From Suilimivivens aceti (lineage in GTDB: Bacteria > Bacillota > Clostridia > Lachnospirales > Lachnospiraceae): a stretch of DNA of 64,000 nucleotides. The translations under genes were made by a program, and so were the position numbers. Positions within the stretch are counted from its first letter, which is position 1, and every line of letters starts with the position of its first letter. The stretch covers positions 1 to 64,000 of the forward strand of contig NZ_JAOQKJ010000009.1 in the NCBI RefSeq assembly GCF_025567405.1, given 5' to 3'. Below, in pieces: positions 1 to 9,098 of the stretch. The notes under the pieces were generated by a model. The model had not been told where the DNA came from. It saw nothing but the letters and a program-made list of their open reading frames with translations, and ran no database searches.

Positions 1-359
1 ATTTGTATCGTCACTTTCACTGCTGTAATTTATTCTGTTTGTAATCAACTTTCCCCCTCACACGGGAATTTCAAAAAACTATTGAGGCGCAGAAGCACTG
101 TATCTCAAACTCTTTGAAATACAATGCTTCCCTGCATTTTCTATATCGTCATGTTGATACCACTACTTTATGAATCCCCCACATAATCCATCTGATAATA
201 CTTCAATTCTTAGTTTTTTCCAAAAAAATATATTGATGTTTCATATTGCCAACTGTATTTTCTTTTCTCTGTTCTTCCCCTTAAAGTGAAAAGTTCCCTG
301 CACAGGCCACAGTGAACCATACCATAGTTCACCTGACCGGCGCAGTAATCCCTTTGTGC
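1..359. other. non-coding stretch 3' of the transfer operon
   Basis: No credible gene is visible here. The stretch lies downstream of the last minus-strand gene of the transfer operon. It holds a long imperfect hairpin at 92-130 (arms starting GAAGCA and ending TGCTTC, about 16 of 18 pairs) and a small dyad GTGAAC...GTTCAC at 312-332. Either could end or stabilise the operon transcript. Neither is directly followed by a clean T-run on the minus strand, so a terminator call is only tentative. A 104-codon plus-strand reading frame starting at 312 lies opposite the HTH gene and looks like its shadow. Confidence 0.5.
92..130. repeat. long hairpin downstream of the transfer operon
   Basis: An inverted repeat with arms at about 92-109 and 113-130, two mismatches and a very short loop. 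It would fold stably on either strand. The minus-strand T-run lies about 15 bases beyond the stem, so it is an imperfect intrinsic terminator at best. It may equally be an mRNA-stabilising 3' end or a relic of an element end. Confidence 0.4.
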
Positions 360-614
360 CTATTTTATGATTTCATAGAGCAGGCTGCTCTTTCCTCCGT
401 TCTCACGCCATCTCTGCTTTTTTTGTATAAATCCTGCACACTCCAGATCGTGGATTGCACGCTTGACCGTACTTACAGACAGGTGCAGCTCTCTGGCAAT
501 GGTACCGATTGCCGGATAGCATGTCCTCTCCCTGTCCGCACGAGTCTCCAGATACAGATAGACCGCCACCGCCCTGTGTGGCAGCTCCGTTTCATAGATT
601 TCTTTCCTAGTCAC
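360..614 (-). CDS. winged HTH regulator/replication-type accessory protein
   Basis: A small DNA-binding protein of about 84 residues. A clear helix-turn-helix core covers roughly residues 33-60 (YPAIGTIARELHLS then VSTVKRAIHDLE), typical of MarR/GntR-like winged helices and of replication-initiator N-termini. The frame is open further upstream. The GTG at 614 is preferred because AGGAGG sits four bases before it and overlaps the stop of the upstream VirD4 gene, implying translational coupling. The first residues (TRKEIYETELPHRAVAVYLYL) resemble small HTH proteins often found next to coupling proteins in Clostridia elements. It probably regulates transfer or replication genes; the target is unknown. 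Confidence 0.7.
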   Translation of the reverse strand: MTRKEIYETELPHRAVAVYLYLETRADRERTCYPAIGTIARELHLSVSTVKRAIHDLECAGFIQKKQRWRENGGKSSLLYEIIK

Positions 615-622
615 CCTGCCTC

Positions 623-2413
623 CTAATCTTCCGTCCGTAAGGTCTGCCGCATCTTTTTCATGGTGTCCGTCAGCGGTGTCTGCTGCATGCCTCCTGTCCT
701 TGCCGTTTCTGCAGGTGTCTCGTCTGGTTCTTCCATACAGCACATATATCTCCGTATGATCTCCTCTTCAATTTCCTGCTTGTCTGCGTATGCTACCTTT
801 CTTGCAGATTTTTCTTCAATCTCATAGGGTTCTTCAAATGTGATGCCCCATTTTAAGAACAGTTTCAGTTTTGTCCGCATAGGGTGAGTCCCAGTCTTTG
901 ATACGATAAAGTTTCCTTTGGGCAGTGACTTCAATTCATCCGCTGTCATGAGCGGTCTTTGGATCATCTGGAGGGACTGGCTCGGATCATTCTTTCCCCG
1001 GCTGATGGAACCGGACATGACGGTTTTGCTGCCCAGGCTCTTGGAGAGCACTTCCGCTGATTCCGAGTTCGGTGCGAACCCTCCGAAGATGGTATCCTGA
1101 CAGTTATCAATAATGATTTCTGCGCCCTCTTTCCCATAATTCTTATTAAGCTGGGCAAAGGACTGAATCATGGGTACGATACTCACCCTTCTGGATCGGG
1201 ACGCTGAGAACATCATCTCTGCACTTTCAATCTTCGGAATCGTTCCGACCTCATCCCAATAGAAAACTACACGGTTGTCCAGTTTTCCTCCGTTCTCGTC
1301 TGCCACCACGAGGATTTCCCGGTAGAGCTGCTGTAAGATCAGAGAAATAATAAAATACTTTGTATTATCCTCCTCCGGCATGACCAGAAACACCGCCGTC
1401 TTTTGTTTACAGAAAAGCTCTGCATCAATAGCGGTATCAAAACAGAGTATCTGCTCCAGCTCGGAATCCAGAAAAGCATTCAGTCTGGATAGTGCTGTGG
1501 AGAGAACCGACTGCATGGACTGCTCTGCTGTATTTAAGGCTGCCCCTGCAAACCATTTCGCCTTGTGGGTATCCGGGAGTTTCGCCAGAAGTAGCTGGAA
1601 CTGGTTTTTCCCTTTCACTTTGGATGGTGCAAGTAAATCCTGTATCAGTTTGAACACGCTGATGATATGCCTCTTTCCATCCGGGCAGAATTCCGCAATG
1701 AGCAGGATGGCAGCCGTCAGCACGCCTTCTGCCGCATCATAGAAAAATGCATTCTGTCCATAGCTGGAACTGTCCGTACCACCGGAGGAGATAATGGTCT
1801 TTGCCGTGATCTTTGCATACTTTTCTGCTTTTGCCTTGGCACTCAAGTCCGTATGGTCTGCAAGATACTCATCCATGTATTTGTTGACCAGATGGAGCAT
1901 ATTGTCACCATCGCTTCTGGTCGGATTACGGAGATCGATGACTGCCGTATGGTAGCCATAGTATTTTTTTGCAATGCCTGCATAGTTGCGGTATAAGTCT
2001 CCCTTTGTATCCGTGGTCAGGAAACTCATTCCACAGGCACAGGCATATTCAATGTTGGGATACAGAAAATGTGCGGTCTTTCCGACTCCTGCCGCGCCAA
2101 TCATCAGGCAATGCACATCCCCGGTATCCACCAGTGCGTATAGTTTTCCTGCCCGCTCCATGCTGCCGAGTACCAGTCCCTGTGCAGCCGGCAGGTTCTC
2201 ACCCCTGCGCCACAGCTCCGGTTCATAGGGCACCTGCACATAGGTTTCTGCGATTTCCTTTTTCGTGGCAAATCTCGCCGTTCCATGCTGACCGTCCCCG
2301 ACAGTCCTGCTCTTGATTCCGTTTAATGTATAATAGTGTGACAGAAGTGACACGCCTCCAATCACGGAAAACATTGCCACCCCTGCGATCACCAGCATCA
2401 CGACTGGCTGCAT
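623..2413 (-). CDS. virD4: VirD4/TraG-type T4SS coupling ATPase
   Basis: This is the coupling protein that delivers the relaxase-DNA complex to the mating channel at the cell membrane. From ATG 2413 it is 596 residues, normal for the short Gram-positive TraG/VirD4 class. An N-terminal hydrophobic helix (about residues 5-25) anchors it. Walker A GAAGVGKT is near residues 106-113 and a Walker B-like FYWDEVGTIPK is near 400. The frame is open 45 codons further, but that stretch is charged and overlaps the upstream gene. ATG 2413 has GGGAGG nine bases upstream. The gene overlaps the TOPRIM gene by 16 bp, so the two are probably coupled. Family assignment is firm; substrate specificity is inferred from the adjacent relaxase. 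Confidence 0.93.
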   Translation of the reverse strand: MQPVVMLVIAGVAMFSVIGGVSLLSHYYTLNGIKSRTVGDGQHGTARFATKKEIAETYVQVPYEPELWRRGENLPAAQGLVLGSMERAGKLYALVDTGDVHCLMIGAAGVGKTAHFLYPNIEYACACGMSFLTTDTKGDLYRNYAGIAKKYYGYHTAVIDLRNPTRSDGDNMLHLVNKYMDEYLADHTDLSAKAKAEKYAKITAKTIISSGGTDSSSYGQNAFFYDAAEGVLTAAILLIAEFCPDGKRHIISVFKLIQDLLAPSKVKGKNQFQLLLAKLPDTHKAKWFAGAALNTAEQSMQSVLSTALSRLNAFLDSELEQILCFDTAIDAELFCKQKTAVFLVMPEEDNTKYFIISLILQQLYREILVVADENGGKLDNRVVFYWDEVGTIPKIESAEMMFSASRSRRVSIVPMIQSFAQLNKNYGKEGAEIIIDNCQDTIFGGFAPNSESAEVLSKSLGSKTVMSGSISRGKNDPSQSLQMIQRPLMTADELKSLPKGNFIVSKTGTHPMRTKLKLFLKWGITFEEPYEIEEKSARKVAYADKQEIEEEIIRRYMCCMEEPDETPAETARTGGMQQTPLTDTMKKMRQTLRTED

Positions 2414-3948
2414 AGCATCATTCCTCCCTCCTGATGTTCCATTTTCTGTTCCTTCACAGTCTGTTTTGCCGGCTTCATCTGCTCTTCCCCGCAGTCGATG
2501 GCAACAAAAATATGAGCCCGGATGCATTCCATCGCAAGGCTCATACATTTTCTGGCAAGCAGTTCCTGATCTTCTTTTTGTTCTAAGTCTTTTGTATCGA
2601 ACACCTCCAGTGTTTCTTCAAAGGCTGCCTGCATCTGCCGGATGCGGGTGTTGAAGTTTCCCTTGTCTTTATGCGGCTGATAACGCTTTGACAGATTTTC
2701 CAGTATCTGGTCTGCACTAGTTTCCCTGCCAAGTGCGATTCCCTCTTTTTCCATGCACCGCACAAGCACTCCGGTCAAAAGCATCCCCGGTCCGTCAAAG
2801 GCATCCATAAGCTGTTCCCTGCCCCTGCCCTTTTTCAGTTCATTATAAATATCCTGATAATAACGGCAGATATAACTTCTGTTGGCATACTTGATGTTGA
2901 TGGATTCCGTCACTTCTTTCAGCACCTCTGTCCATGCCCTGCATTCCATGACTCTCGGATGCTCCTGTGCCGGAATTGTTTCCTCACCATATCTGCCTTT
3001 TAAATCCTCATTCCAGTCTTTGCAGGCTGACTGTAACCTCTTTACCGCACCATATCCATTGCGTACCAGAATCTCTGCCAGTCTGCCGCACGCCTCTATG
3101 CCTGCCGGATCATGGTCAAGGCACAGCACAACCGTATCCAGTCTGGGATTGTCTTTCAATGCCTGCAGCATGGCATGCTCTGCCACACCGTTTAAGGTGA
3201 TATAACTGTTCCCCTGCCAGTTCTCTGGATACAGGGAAAGAAATGATAACAGGTCAATGGGTGCCTCAAACACATACAGTCTGTTCCCGGTTCCCCTGTA
3301 TCCAAATCCGTAGGCAGCTTCCGAGCCTTCCTGATTCAGCCGGAAGCTCCTGCCGTCAGAACAGCTCCCCTTCACATGGATATGCCGGATTTTCCCCTCG
3401 CTGTCCAGTCCGGCAAATACAATGTTGTGATGCTCCGCAGATTCATATATGGTTCCTGCCTTCGCAAAATACGAGAGGATTTCCCTGTCAATATGACGTT
3501 TCTGCAGAAGATATGCATAGACTCTCTTCATGGTCGGATTTTTCTCCGGCAGTTTCAGTTCCTTTGGCTCTTTCGGTTCTTTTCTTTCCTCTGTCTGTTC
3601 TTTTTCTACAGACTGCCGTCCTTTCTCCGCTCTTCCCGGTTTTCTTTTTGTCTCCTGTCCTTTTCCCCGTTCAATAAGCTGCCCCTGTTCTCCATCCAGC
3701 AGGTAGCTTACCGCCTCCGGGTAGGACATCCCAAAGAATTCCTGCATGAAATCAATGGCATGGCTTCCAACCTGTCTGCTGTGGCGATACCAACTGCTCC
3801 CCCGGAAAGTCACACTCCTGTGCCGTTTCCAGCGCCATTCATTCCCGGAACGCTCCACCTCCTCATGCTCCCGGCGAAGGATGTCCGCAATCTGTACTGC
3901 ATTGGCACGCTCCTTCTGTTCCTCTGTAAAGTAAATAAAATCTCCCAA
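2398..3948 (-). CDS. DUF3991/TOPRIM primase-like protein
   Basis: A 516-residue protein with an N-terminal DUF3991-like zone (residues about 1-95, including the SGNEWRWKRHRSVTFRG stretch and IDFMQEFFGMSYPEAV). A Lys/Glu-rich linker follows, then a TOPRIM domain near 205-300 with YVFEAPIDLLSFLSL and the acidic VVLCLDHDPAGIEAC motif (DxD). Such proteins accompany relaxases in Clostridia elements and are thought to prime or process transferred single-stranded DNA. A TTG start at 3948 is supported by GGAGG five bases upstream. It lies between the relaxase and the coupling protein in one transcription unit. Enzymatic activity is inferred from the TOPRIM motifs only. Confidence 0.85.
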   Translation of the reverse strand: MGDFIYFTEEQKERANAVQIADILRREHEEVERSGNEWRWKRHRSVTFRGSSWYRHSRQVGSHAIDFMQEFFGMSYPEAVSYLLDGEQGQLIERGKGQETKRKPGRAEKGRQSVEKEQTEERKEPKEPKELKLPEKNPTMKRVYAYLLQKRHIDREILSYFAKAGTIYESAEHHNIVFAGLDSEGKIRHIHVKGSCSDGRSFRLNQEGSEAAYGFGYRGTGNRLYVFEAPIDLLSFLSLYPENWQGNSYITLNGVAEHAMLQALKDNPRLDTVVLCLDHDPAGIEACGRLAEILVRNGYGAVKRLQSACKDWNEDLKGRYGEETIPAQEHPRVMECRAWTEVLKEVTESINIKYANRSYICRYYQDIYNELKKGRGREQLMDAFDGPGMLLTGVLVRCMEKEGIALGRETSADQILENLSKRYQPHKDKGNFNTRIRQMQAAFEETLEVFDTKDLEQKEDQELLARKCMSLAMECIRAHIFVAIDCGEEQMKPAKQTVKEQKMEHQEGGMMLCSQS

Positions 3949-3987
3949 TCGTACCTCCTCTCATCATTTCTACCACTCCTCCAGTGA

Positions 3988-6798
3988 TCACTGTGTCTGT
4001 ACCATGTCCTCATGGTCATCCACGGCATGTCCCTGTGCAATCTTCTTCTGCCGGATTTTTCGTGCCAGCTTTCTGTCAATCCCCTGCCTGCGTCCTCCAC
4101 TCTTTCTTCCAGCCACATTCTCTTCGATGATATGTTCCAGATGCCGCATGAGCCTTGTTGCCATTAAGAACAGATCGGGGTGTGGCATATCATTCCAGTG
4201 TTCTAAAAAATACGCTGCATAAATATTTCCCTGCTCTGCGGATTTTAAAAAATAATCGTATGCCAGTTCCTTGTCCTGCTGGACATCCTTTCCGATCAGA
4301 TACACTTTCCCAAGGGCATATTGTGCATACTGGTTTCCGGTGTCTGCCGCCATCTTCAGATAATGCAGTGCCAGTTCCGTGTTCTTTGGCAGTTCTTCTC
4401 CGGCAAGATAAAGTTTCCCTAACCTGTATGCTGCAAATTGATTTTTCTGTTTCGCAGCCAGTGTCAGATACTGTATGGCTGCCGGAATGTTTTTAGTGTC
4501 CTCTTCCAGATATATTTTCCCAAGCTGATACTGTGCATAGCTGTTTCTGGCATCTGCGGCACGTTTCAGGTGGAACACTGCTTTTTCCATGTCCTCTGCT
4601 ACCAGTGTGCCTTCCCTGTACAACCGTCCGATTGCATAATCCGCAAACGGATTTTCCTGTGCGGCTGATTCTTCCAGCCACTTTACCGCTTTTGCAATCT
4701 TTGCGTAATCCGGTGCTGTCCCAGACTCCCCGCTTAACTTTTGGCTCTCCTGTCTGATATAGAGTCTGGCAAGCTGATAGGAGGCATGGGTGTTGCCATA
4801 ATCAGATGCCTTTGTCAGATAATGTTCCGCTTTCGTTTCGTCTGCCTCTGTCCCGATCCCATGCAGATACATGCAGCCGATACGATACCAGAGCGTATCA
4901 TCCTTTGATCTTTTCTCAAGATTCAGAAAACCTAGAAAGGCTACACGATAACAATTTTCCGACTTTTCCTGATTTTTCTCTGTTCCGCATCCTGTCTCAT
5001 ACAGTTTTCCAAGTTCATACGCCGCATAGGGATTTCCCTTGCTGTAAGAACGGAACAGCAGACTATATGCGGTTTCCTCATCCTGCTCCACTCCTTTCCC
5101 CTGCAGATAGAGCATGCCAAGGGAATAGAGCGCATACTTATGTTCCTTTGCTGCCGCCTTGGAAAACCACTCCCCTGCCTGTTCCAGTTTCTCGTCTGTA
5201 CCAAGTCCGTACTGATACATTTTTCCAATGCGGTATTCCAGATAGGTGTTACTTTTCTTCTGCTCTACATAATGCATTGCCGCCAATGCTTTTTTGTACC
5301 ACACATCTGCCTTTTCTTTGTCTGCCTCACATCCAATGCCCTGTGCATAAATCTTTCCCATGTCGTGCATGGCATACGCATTTCCCTGCTCTGCCTCTTC
5401 CAGCATGATCTCATGGGCTGCCTCCTCATCCGGTTCTGCCTCCATCGTGCCATAGAGATATTCCCTCGCTTCTTTATACCGGTCCGTCCATCTGGCAAAA
5501 TAAGAAACGGATTCCCCATGCTCTTCTTCCTGCCTGTCTGGTTCCTGCTCCTCCATCTCCGTCTGTCCAGGCAGGATATCCGACATGTCCTCTCCCTGCA
5601 ATGCGGCAAGGCTTTCTGTCTGCTGTTCGGATACTTCTTCCAGCCGTTCCATTCCCGTTTCCGCTTCTTCCAGATACAGATACCCTTCTCCAAAACGGAC
5701 TGCCTCACGGATGACCATGTTTTTAACGCTCTTTAGCTCCTTCTGCTGTGACAGCGGTATCATCTCTATTTCCGAATCTTTATAGTAATGCTGTATCTCC
5801 TCCCTGCTTTTTTGCCATGCCTGATAGCATTCTGCCACACGCTCTTCCTTTTCCAGTTCATCTACAATGTCATTTACGATGGCTTTCACATCTGCTTTCA
5901 AGTATCCATATACCTTTTTCCCTCCGGTATTTTTTAACCGTCTGGATAAAAGCTGCATCTGCTCTGCAATCTTGAGATTATGACAGACTCCCTCCTGCAT
6001 TTGCTGCAACAAAAAAAGCAGACTTTTTTCTGCCTGCTCTTTTAACTGGTTTCTCTGTTCGGTTGCCTTCTCATAGATGCTTAGAAACTCCTGCCGGAAA
6101 ATATCATGTGCGTATGCAGAACGCATGGCATCAATTCCCTTTGCCGTCAAGTATCCCTCGGACGGATCAGAAGAATAGACCACCAGATGCACATGGGGAT
6201 GATGGGATTCATTGTGGAATGCCGCATACCATTTCAGGTTCCGGCTGTCTATCTTACAATTCTCATACAGCAACTGCACCCTGCTCCTCAACAGTGCCTG
6301 CCACTGGGCGGCACTGTCATAGCCTAACCGCTCGGCATCCTCCCTCCGCAGGCTGATGACATTCGTCCAGATCACACCGGGATGATTTGCCACCTCTTCT
6401 GCCACACGGGACAGCACCACTGGTTCTCCCTCATTTGAAAACAGACCGTGAGTACCTATGATTTCTACTCCCGGTCTGTTTGCCAGATAATCCATATAAT
6501 TTTTCTTTTTCGCTATGATGTCAAGGTTATTCTCCAGCGCCTGCGTGATAAACTCAGATGCATTTTCTCTGGTTGGTCTTTGGATATAATCGTGATACTC
6601 ATGCATCCGGTTCGCATCGGGAATCTTCGACAGAATATCTGCAATCAGACTTTTCTGCCGGTCGGTGGCTGGCAGCGAAGATGTCGTGCTGGCTACCTTC
6701 TCCACGCCTTCACGGGTGCCGATGTAATTGATGTAATTGGCAAGGTGTGCGGGCGGGGAGTTTTTGAGGTAGTTGCAGCGTAGGATAAGTTTGGGCAT
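3988..6798 (-). CDS. MobP-type relaxase with C-terminal Sel1 repeat array
   Basis: This 936-residue relaxase should nick oriT and lead the transferred strand. The N-terminal 260 residues carry MobP/MobA-type features: a start rich in NYLKNSPPAHLANYINYI, the tyrosine-containing MHEYHDYI region, and the metal-binding triad HHPHVHLVVY near 205. Residues about 455-880 contain ten to eleven Sel1-like repeats of about 35 residues (A-x-Y-x-LG-x-LY-x-x-G pattern). A basic C-terminus follows (RKSGGRRQG, RKLARKIRQKK). ATG 6798 follows AAGGAGGACACC. The layout matches proteins annotated MobP3 in Clostridia. The Sel1 part is presumably a protein-docking scaffold, perhaps for coupling-protein or relaxosome contact; that role is inference. 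Confidence 0.9.
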   Translation of the reverse strand: MPKLILRCNYLKNSPPAHLANYINYIGTREGVEKVASTTSSLPATDRQKSLIADILSKIPDANRMHEYHDYIQRPTRENASEFITQALENNLDIIAKKKNYMDYLANRPGVEIIGTHGLFSNEGEPVVLSRVAEEVANHPGVIWTNVISLRREDAERLGYDSAAQWQALLRSRVQLLYENCKIDSRNLKWYAAFHNESHHPHVHLVVYSSDPSEGYLTAKGIDAMRSAYAHDIFRQEFLSIYEKATEQRNQLKEQAEKSLLFLLQQMQEGVCHNLKIAEQMQLLSRRLKNTGGKKVYGYLKADVKAIVNDIVDELEKEERVAECYQAWQKSREEIQHYYKDSEIEMIPLSQQKELKSVKNMVIREAVRFGEGYLYLEEAETGMERLEEVSEQQTESLAALQGEDMSDILPGQTEMEEQEPDRQEEEHGESVSYFARWTDRYKEAREYLYGTMEAEPDEEAAHEIMLEEAEQGNAYAMHDMGKIYAQGIGCEADKEKADVWYKKALAAMHYVEQKKSNTYLEYRIGKMYQYGLGTDEKLEQAGEWFSKAAAKEHKYALYSLGMLYLQGKGVEQDEETAYSLLFRSYSKGNPYAAYELGKLYETGCGTEKNQEKSENCYRVAFLGFLNLEKRSKDDTLWYRIGCMYLHGIGTEADETKAEHYLTKASDYGNTHASYQLARLYIRQESQKLSGESGTAPDYAKIAKAVKWLEESAAQENPFADYAIGRLYREGTLVAEDMEKAVFHLKRAADARNSYAQYQLGKIYLEEDTKNIPAAIQYLTLAAKQKNQFAAYRLGKLYLAGEELPKNTELALHYLKMAADTGNQYAQYALGKVYLIGKDVQQDKELAYDYFLKSAEQGNIYAAYFLEHWNDMPHPDLFLMATRLMRHLEHIIEENVAGRKSGGRRQGIDRKLARKIRQKKIAQGHAVDDHEDMVQTQ

Positions 6799-6808
6799 GG
6801 TGTCCTCC

Positions 6809-8299
6809 TTATTGGTCTGTCCCTAATTCCTTTTTCAGCTTTTCTGCTATTTTATTGAAATAATCTCTTTCTCCAATAAAATGCATATCGCCAACTGCCT
6901 GATATATATTCAATATTTCCAGAACACTCTTATAGTCGTTGCCTCCTCTTTTGTTTTCAACAAGTGCTTTCACAACATCATCAAATCTGCTTTTATCCTT
7001 TTTATAGGTTGCCAGAAGCATCTCCAGATCATCTATTGTCATAATATAACATCTTGGATCTTGCTCAAATATTTCCGGCAATGAGCCGACTATCATCTGT
7101 GTATTGGTCATACTCTCATACAAAAGAAAAACCTTTATTACAGTTTTCTCTCCTTTATATTCCTGCTCTGATGCCTTCAACTGCTCATATGCCTCTTTTA
7201 TGTTCCTGTTATAAAATATATCAATCTGCCCAACATCCGGCACCTGCTGTTTTGCTCCCAGTCCAAGTAATCCTGATTTTAATTCAAACAAAAATACCGC
7301 TTCATCCACTTCAACATAATAATCAGCACTCTTTTTTCTTTCCTCTGGAATCTTATGCCATGAATTCTTGGGCAGATATAAACCTGCCAGTTCTTCAAAG
7401 TAATCCTCAAACATCTCTCCAAAAGCAATTATAAATTTGGTTCCCCAATGATTGTTGTGATAGTAATCCCGAATCAGCCAGTACAATCCATCTGCTATCA
7501 TCATCTGTACCAAATAGAAACTGACTGCAATCGTTTCTTTCGTCTTTTGCGTAATCACAAATGGTTTGTTGTAGAAAATCTGTTTTCGCAATGATGAGTT
7601 TCTCACCTGTTCATAGGTCACAGAATAATAACTTATAACCCGCTCCAGATTTTTCTTTGTCAGGATGCTATTTTCTTTTTTTCTATATAACTCTTCCGGT
7701 GCGCTTAATGGATCTGGATGAATAGAACACAGCCACCAGATAATCCATTCTACTGCTAACAATTCCTCTGCTGTAAGTCCAAATAATTCGTTTGTAATCA
7801 CATTGATATCAACTATTTTTTTCCTGTTAATATTAGGCGAACCGATCAGCATATGGTAATTGCGGTTATAGTTCTGATATATCCATGCCGGATTTGCGTA
7901 TTTAAATTGTTCATATGACATTCCCATCAAATATTTGAATATACTAGGCAGTCCATTATTTCCAATATATTCACTTCCTGAATGCTTATTTTCATACCCA
8001 CGATACAGGTTGACCACTCTTCCTGCTAATTGTTCTGTCATAATATCATTTCTGTAATCATTGGAATTCGTGATAGAAAGATATGCCATGTTTGGAATAT
8101 CCCATGCCGATAACATGACTTTTGCCTGCTTATGTATAAAACCATGCTGAATAATGTTTAAAGGAAATGTAATATTACATACCAAATGTTCATCTAATTT
8201 TTCTACTTGATTTTTATATATTTCAATAGATTTTTCTGCAAAAAAATAGATAAAATCTCTGGTAGCATAGTTCTTAATGAACCCTTCAAAATCTTTCAA
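6809..8299 (-). CDS. unrecognised protein with PD-(D/E)XK nuclease-like motif
   Basis: A 496-residue protein I cannot place in a named family. Near residues 300-340 it reads FGEMFEDYFEEL...KSADYYVEVDEAVFLFELKSG. The D-then-ExK spacing after a helical Glu resembles a PD-(D/E)XK nuclease core as in restriction and Shedu-like defence proteins. The rest is alpha-helical without clear motifs. The TTG start at 8299 is backed by GAGGAGG eight bases upstream. It sits 10 bp before the relaxase and downstream of the VapBC-like pair's terminator, so it may have its own promoter. Its lower GC than the relaxase suggests later acquisition. A cargo defence nuclease is the best guess, with modest confidence. 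Confidence 0.5.
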   Translation of the reverse strand: MKDFEGFIKNYATRDFIYFFAEKSIEIYKNQVEKLDEHLVCNITFPLNIIQHGFIHKQAKVMLSAWDIPNMAYLSITNSNDYRNDIMTEQLAGRVVNLYRGYENKHSGSEYIGNNGLPSIFKYLMGMSYEQFKYANPAWIYQNYNRNYHMLIGSPNINRKKIVDINVITNELFGLTAEELLAVEWIIWWLCSIHPDPLSAPEELYRKKENSILTKKNLERVISYYSVTYEQVRNSSLRKQIFYNKPFVITQKTKETIAVSFYLVQMMIADGLYWLIRDYYHNNHWGTKFIIAFGEMFEDYFEELAGLYLPKNSWHKIPEERKKSADYYVEVDEAVFLFELKSGLLGLGAKQQVPDVGQIDIFYNRNIKEAYEQLKASEQEYKGEKTVIKVFLLYESMTNTQMIVGSLPEIFEQDPRCYIMTIDDLEMLLATYKKDKSRFDDVVKALVENKRGGNDYKSVLEILNIYQAVGDMHFIGERDYFNKIAEKLKKELGTDQ

Positions 8300-8340
8300 C
8301 TATGTTTCCTCCTCATAAATTCACAGATTTTAAGAGTACA

Positions 8341-8367
8341 GAAAAGACCACTACCGAAGTAATGGTC
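8341..8367 (-). terminator. intrinsic terminator after PIN toxin gene
   Basis: On the minus strand GACCATTAC-TTCG-GTAGTGGTC forms a nine-pair stem (one G-T type pair) with a stable tetraloop followed by TTTTC. It lies 20 bp past the PIN gene stop and would insulate the nuclease/relaxase genes from the toxin-antitoxin unit. Confidence 0.75.
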
Positions 8368-8386
8368 CTGTATTCCCTTCTGATAA

Positions 8387-8806
8387 TTAATTTTTTTCTA
8401 ACTCTCTCAACAACTCATCTGGGAGAATTACTTTTACTCTTGAATGCTTAAAATCAGCCGGATTTCGTGTAACAATATAATCTGCCATAGACTCAACTGC
8501 ACATTCTTCCTGCAGACCATCTTCAAAATCTGAAAATGCATTGTTTTCCAATGCAGCTACTATCTTCTTTTCATTCAAGTCAGAAATCTGAAATATCTCA
8601 CATAAATTTTTCAGAAGAAATCTTCTTTCTTCCTGACTGAAATTTTTTCTAAGAATATAAAACAAGTTTGGTATGCTATGTGCCGCAAGTATTCCTGTTA
8701 TTTCCCTTGCCGCACATTTTTCCATAATTCTTTTTGCATCATCAGCATATGGTTCCCGATTGGCAAGTGCATCTATAATAATATTTGTGTCAACCAATAT
8801 TACCAT
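8387..8806 (-). CDS. PIN-domain toxin (VapC-like ribonuclease)
   Basis: About 139 residues from ATG 8806, with the PIN signature MVILVDTNIIIDAL (first acidic residue) and an internal DADDAKR/Glu region. The C-terminal acidic patch is FEDGLQEECA followed by ADYIVTRNPADF. These residues make up the metal site of PIN ribonucleases. GGGAGGAAAAGT precedes the start; an upstream in-frame ATG lacks a site and would overlap the antitoxin further. The gene overlaps the antitoxin end by 17 bp, the usual order for a type II pair. In the element it probably supports stable inheritance. RNA target unknown. Confidence 0.85.
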   Translation of the reverse strand: MVILVDTNIIIDALANREPYADDAKRIMEKCAAREITGILAAHSIPNLFYILRKNFSQEERRFLLKNLCEIFQISDLNEKKIVAALENNAFSDFEDGLQEECAVESMADYIVTRNPADFKHSRVKVILPDELLRELEKN

Positions 8807-9035
8807 ACTTTTCCTCCCTTGCCTCCTGTAATTCCTTGTCTGCGTCAAAATCTTCTGGTAATCTTCCGCTGAACTTCAGCACATTCTGGAGTGCTTCCAT
8901 TGCCTGTTTCTTATCTGCAGGTCTGTTGGATGACATTTCCTCAAGATTCTGAAGAATATTAATCACATAAAACATTTTTTCATCTGGAATACGTTCTATC
9001 AATTCAACTGCCCGTTCCTTCATCTGTGTCATCAT
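8790..9035 (-). CDS. antitoxin partner of PIN toxin
   Basis: A charged 81-residue protein (MKERAVELIERIPDEKMFYVINILQNLEEM...) directly upstream of and overlapping the PIN gene. The helical N-terminal segment is like those in small antitoxins that precede PIN toxins in Firmicutes. The acidic C-terminus (LPEDFDADKELQEAREEKYG) is the likely toxin-wrapping tail. Ribosome site GGAAGGAG lies before ATG 9035. No clear DNA-binding fold is visible, so autoregulation is uncertain. Confidence 0.75.
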   Translation of the reverse strand: MMTQMKERAVELIERIPDEKMFYVINILQNLEEMSSNRPADKKQAMEALQNVLKFSGRLPEDFDADKELQEAREEKYGNIG

Positions 9036-9098
9036 GTACCACTCCTTCCTTTTCTTTTATCATACTGTAAGTCTTACCGCATTTCAATAAATTATTTC

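Noticed and set aside
312..626. Plus-strand frame of 104 codons near the left edge
   Set aside because: It overlaps the HTH gene on the other strand, has no ribosome site and no recognisable domain.
4806..5736. Long plus-strand reading frames opposite the relaxase gene
   Set aside because: They lie wholly opposite the Sel1-repeat coding region, have no ribosome sites and give Cys/Phe/Leu-rich nonsense typical of antisense frames.
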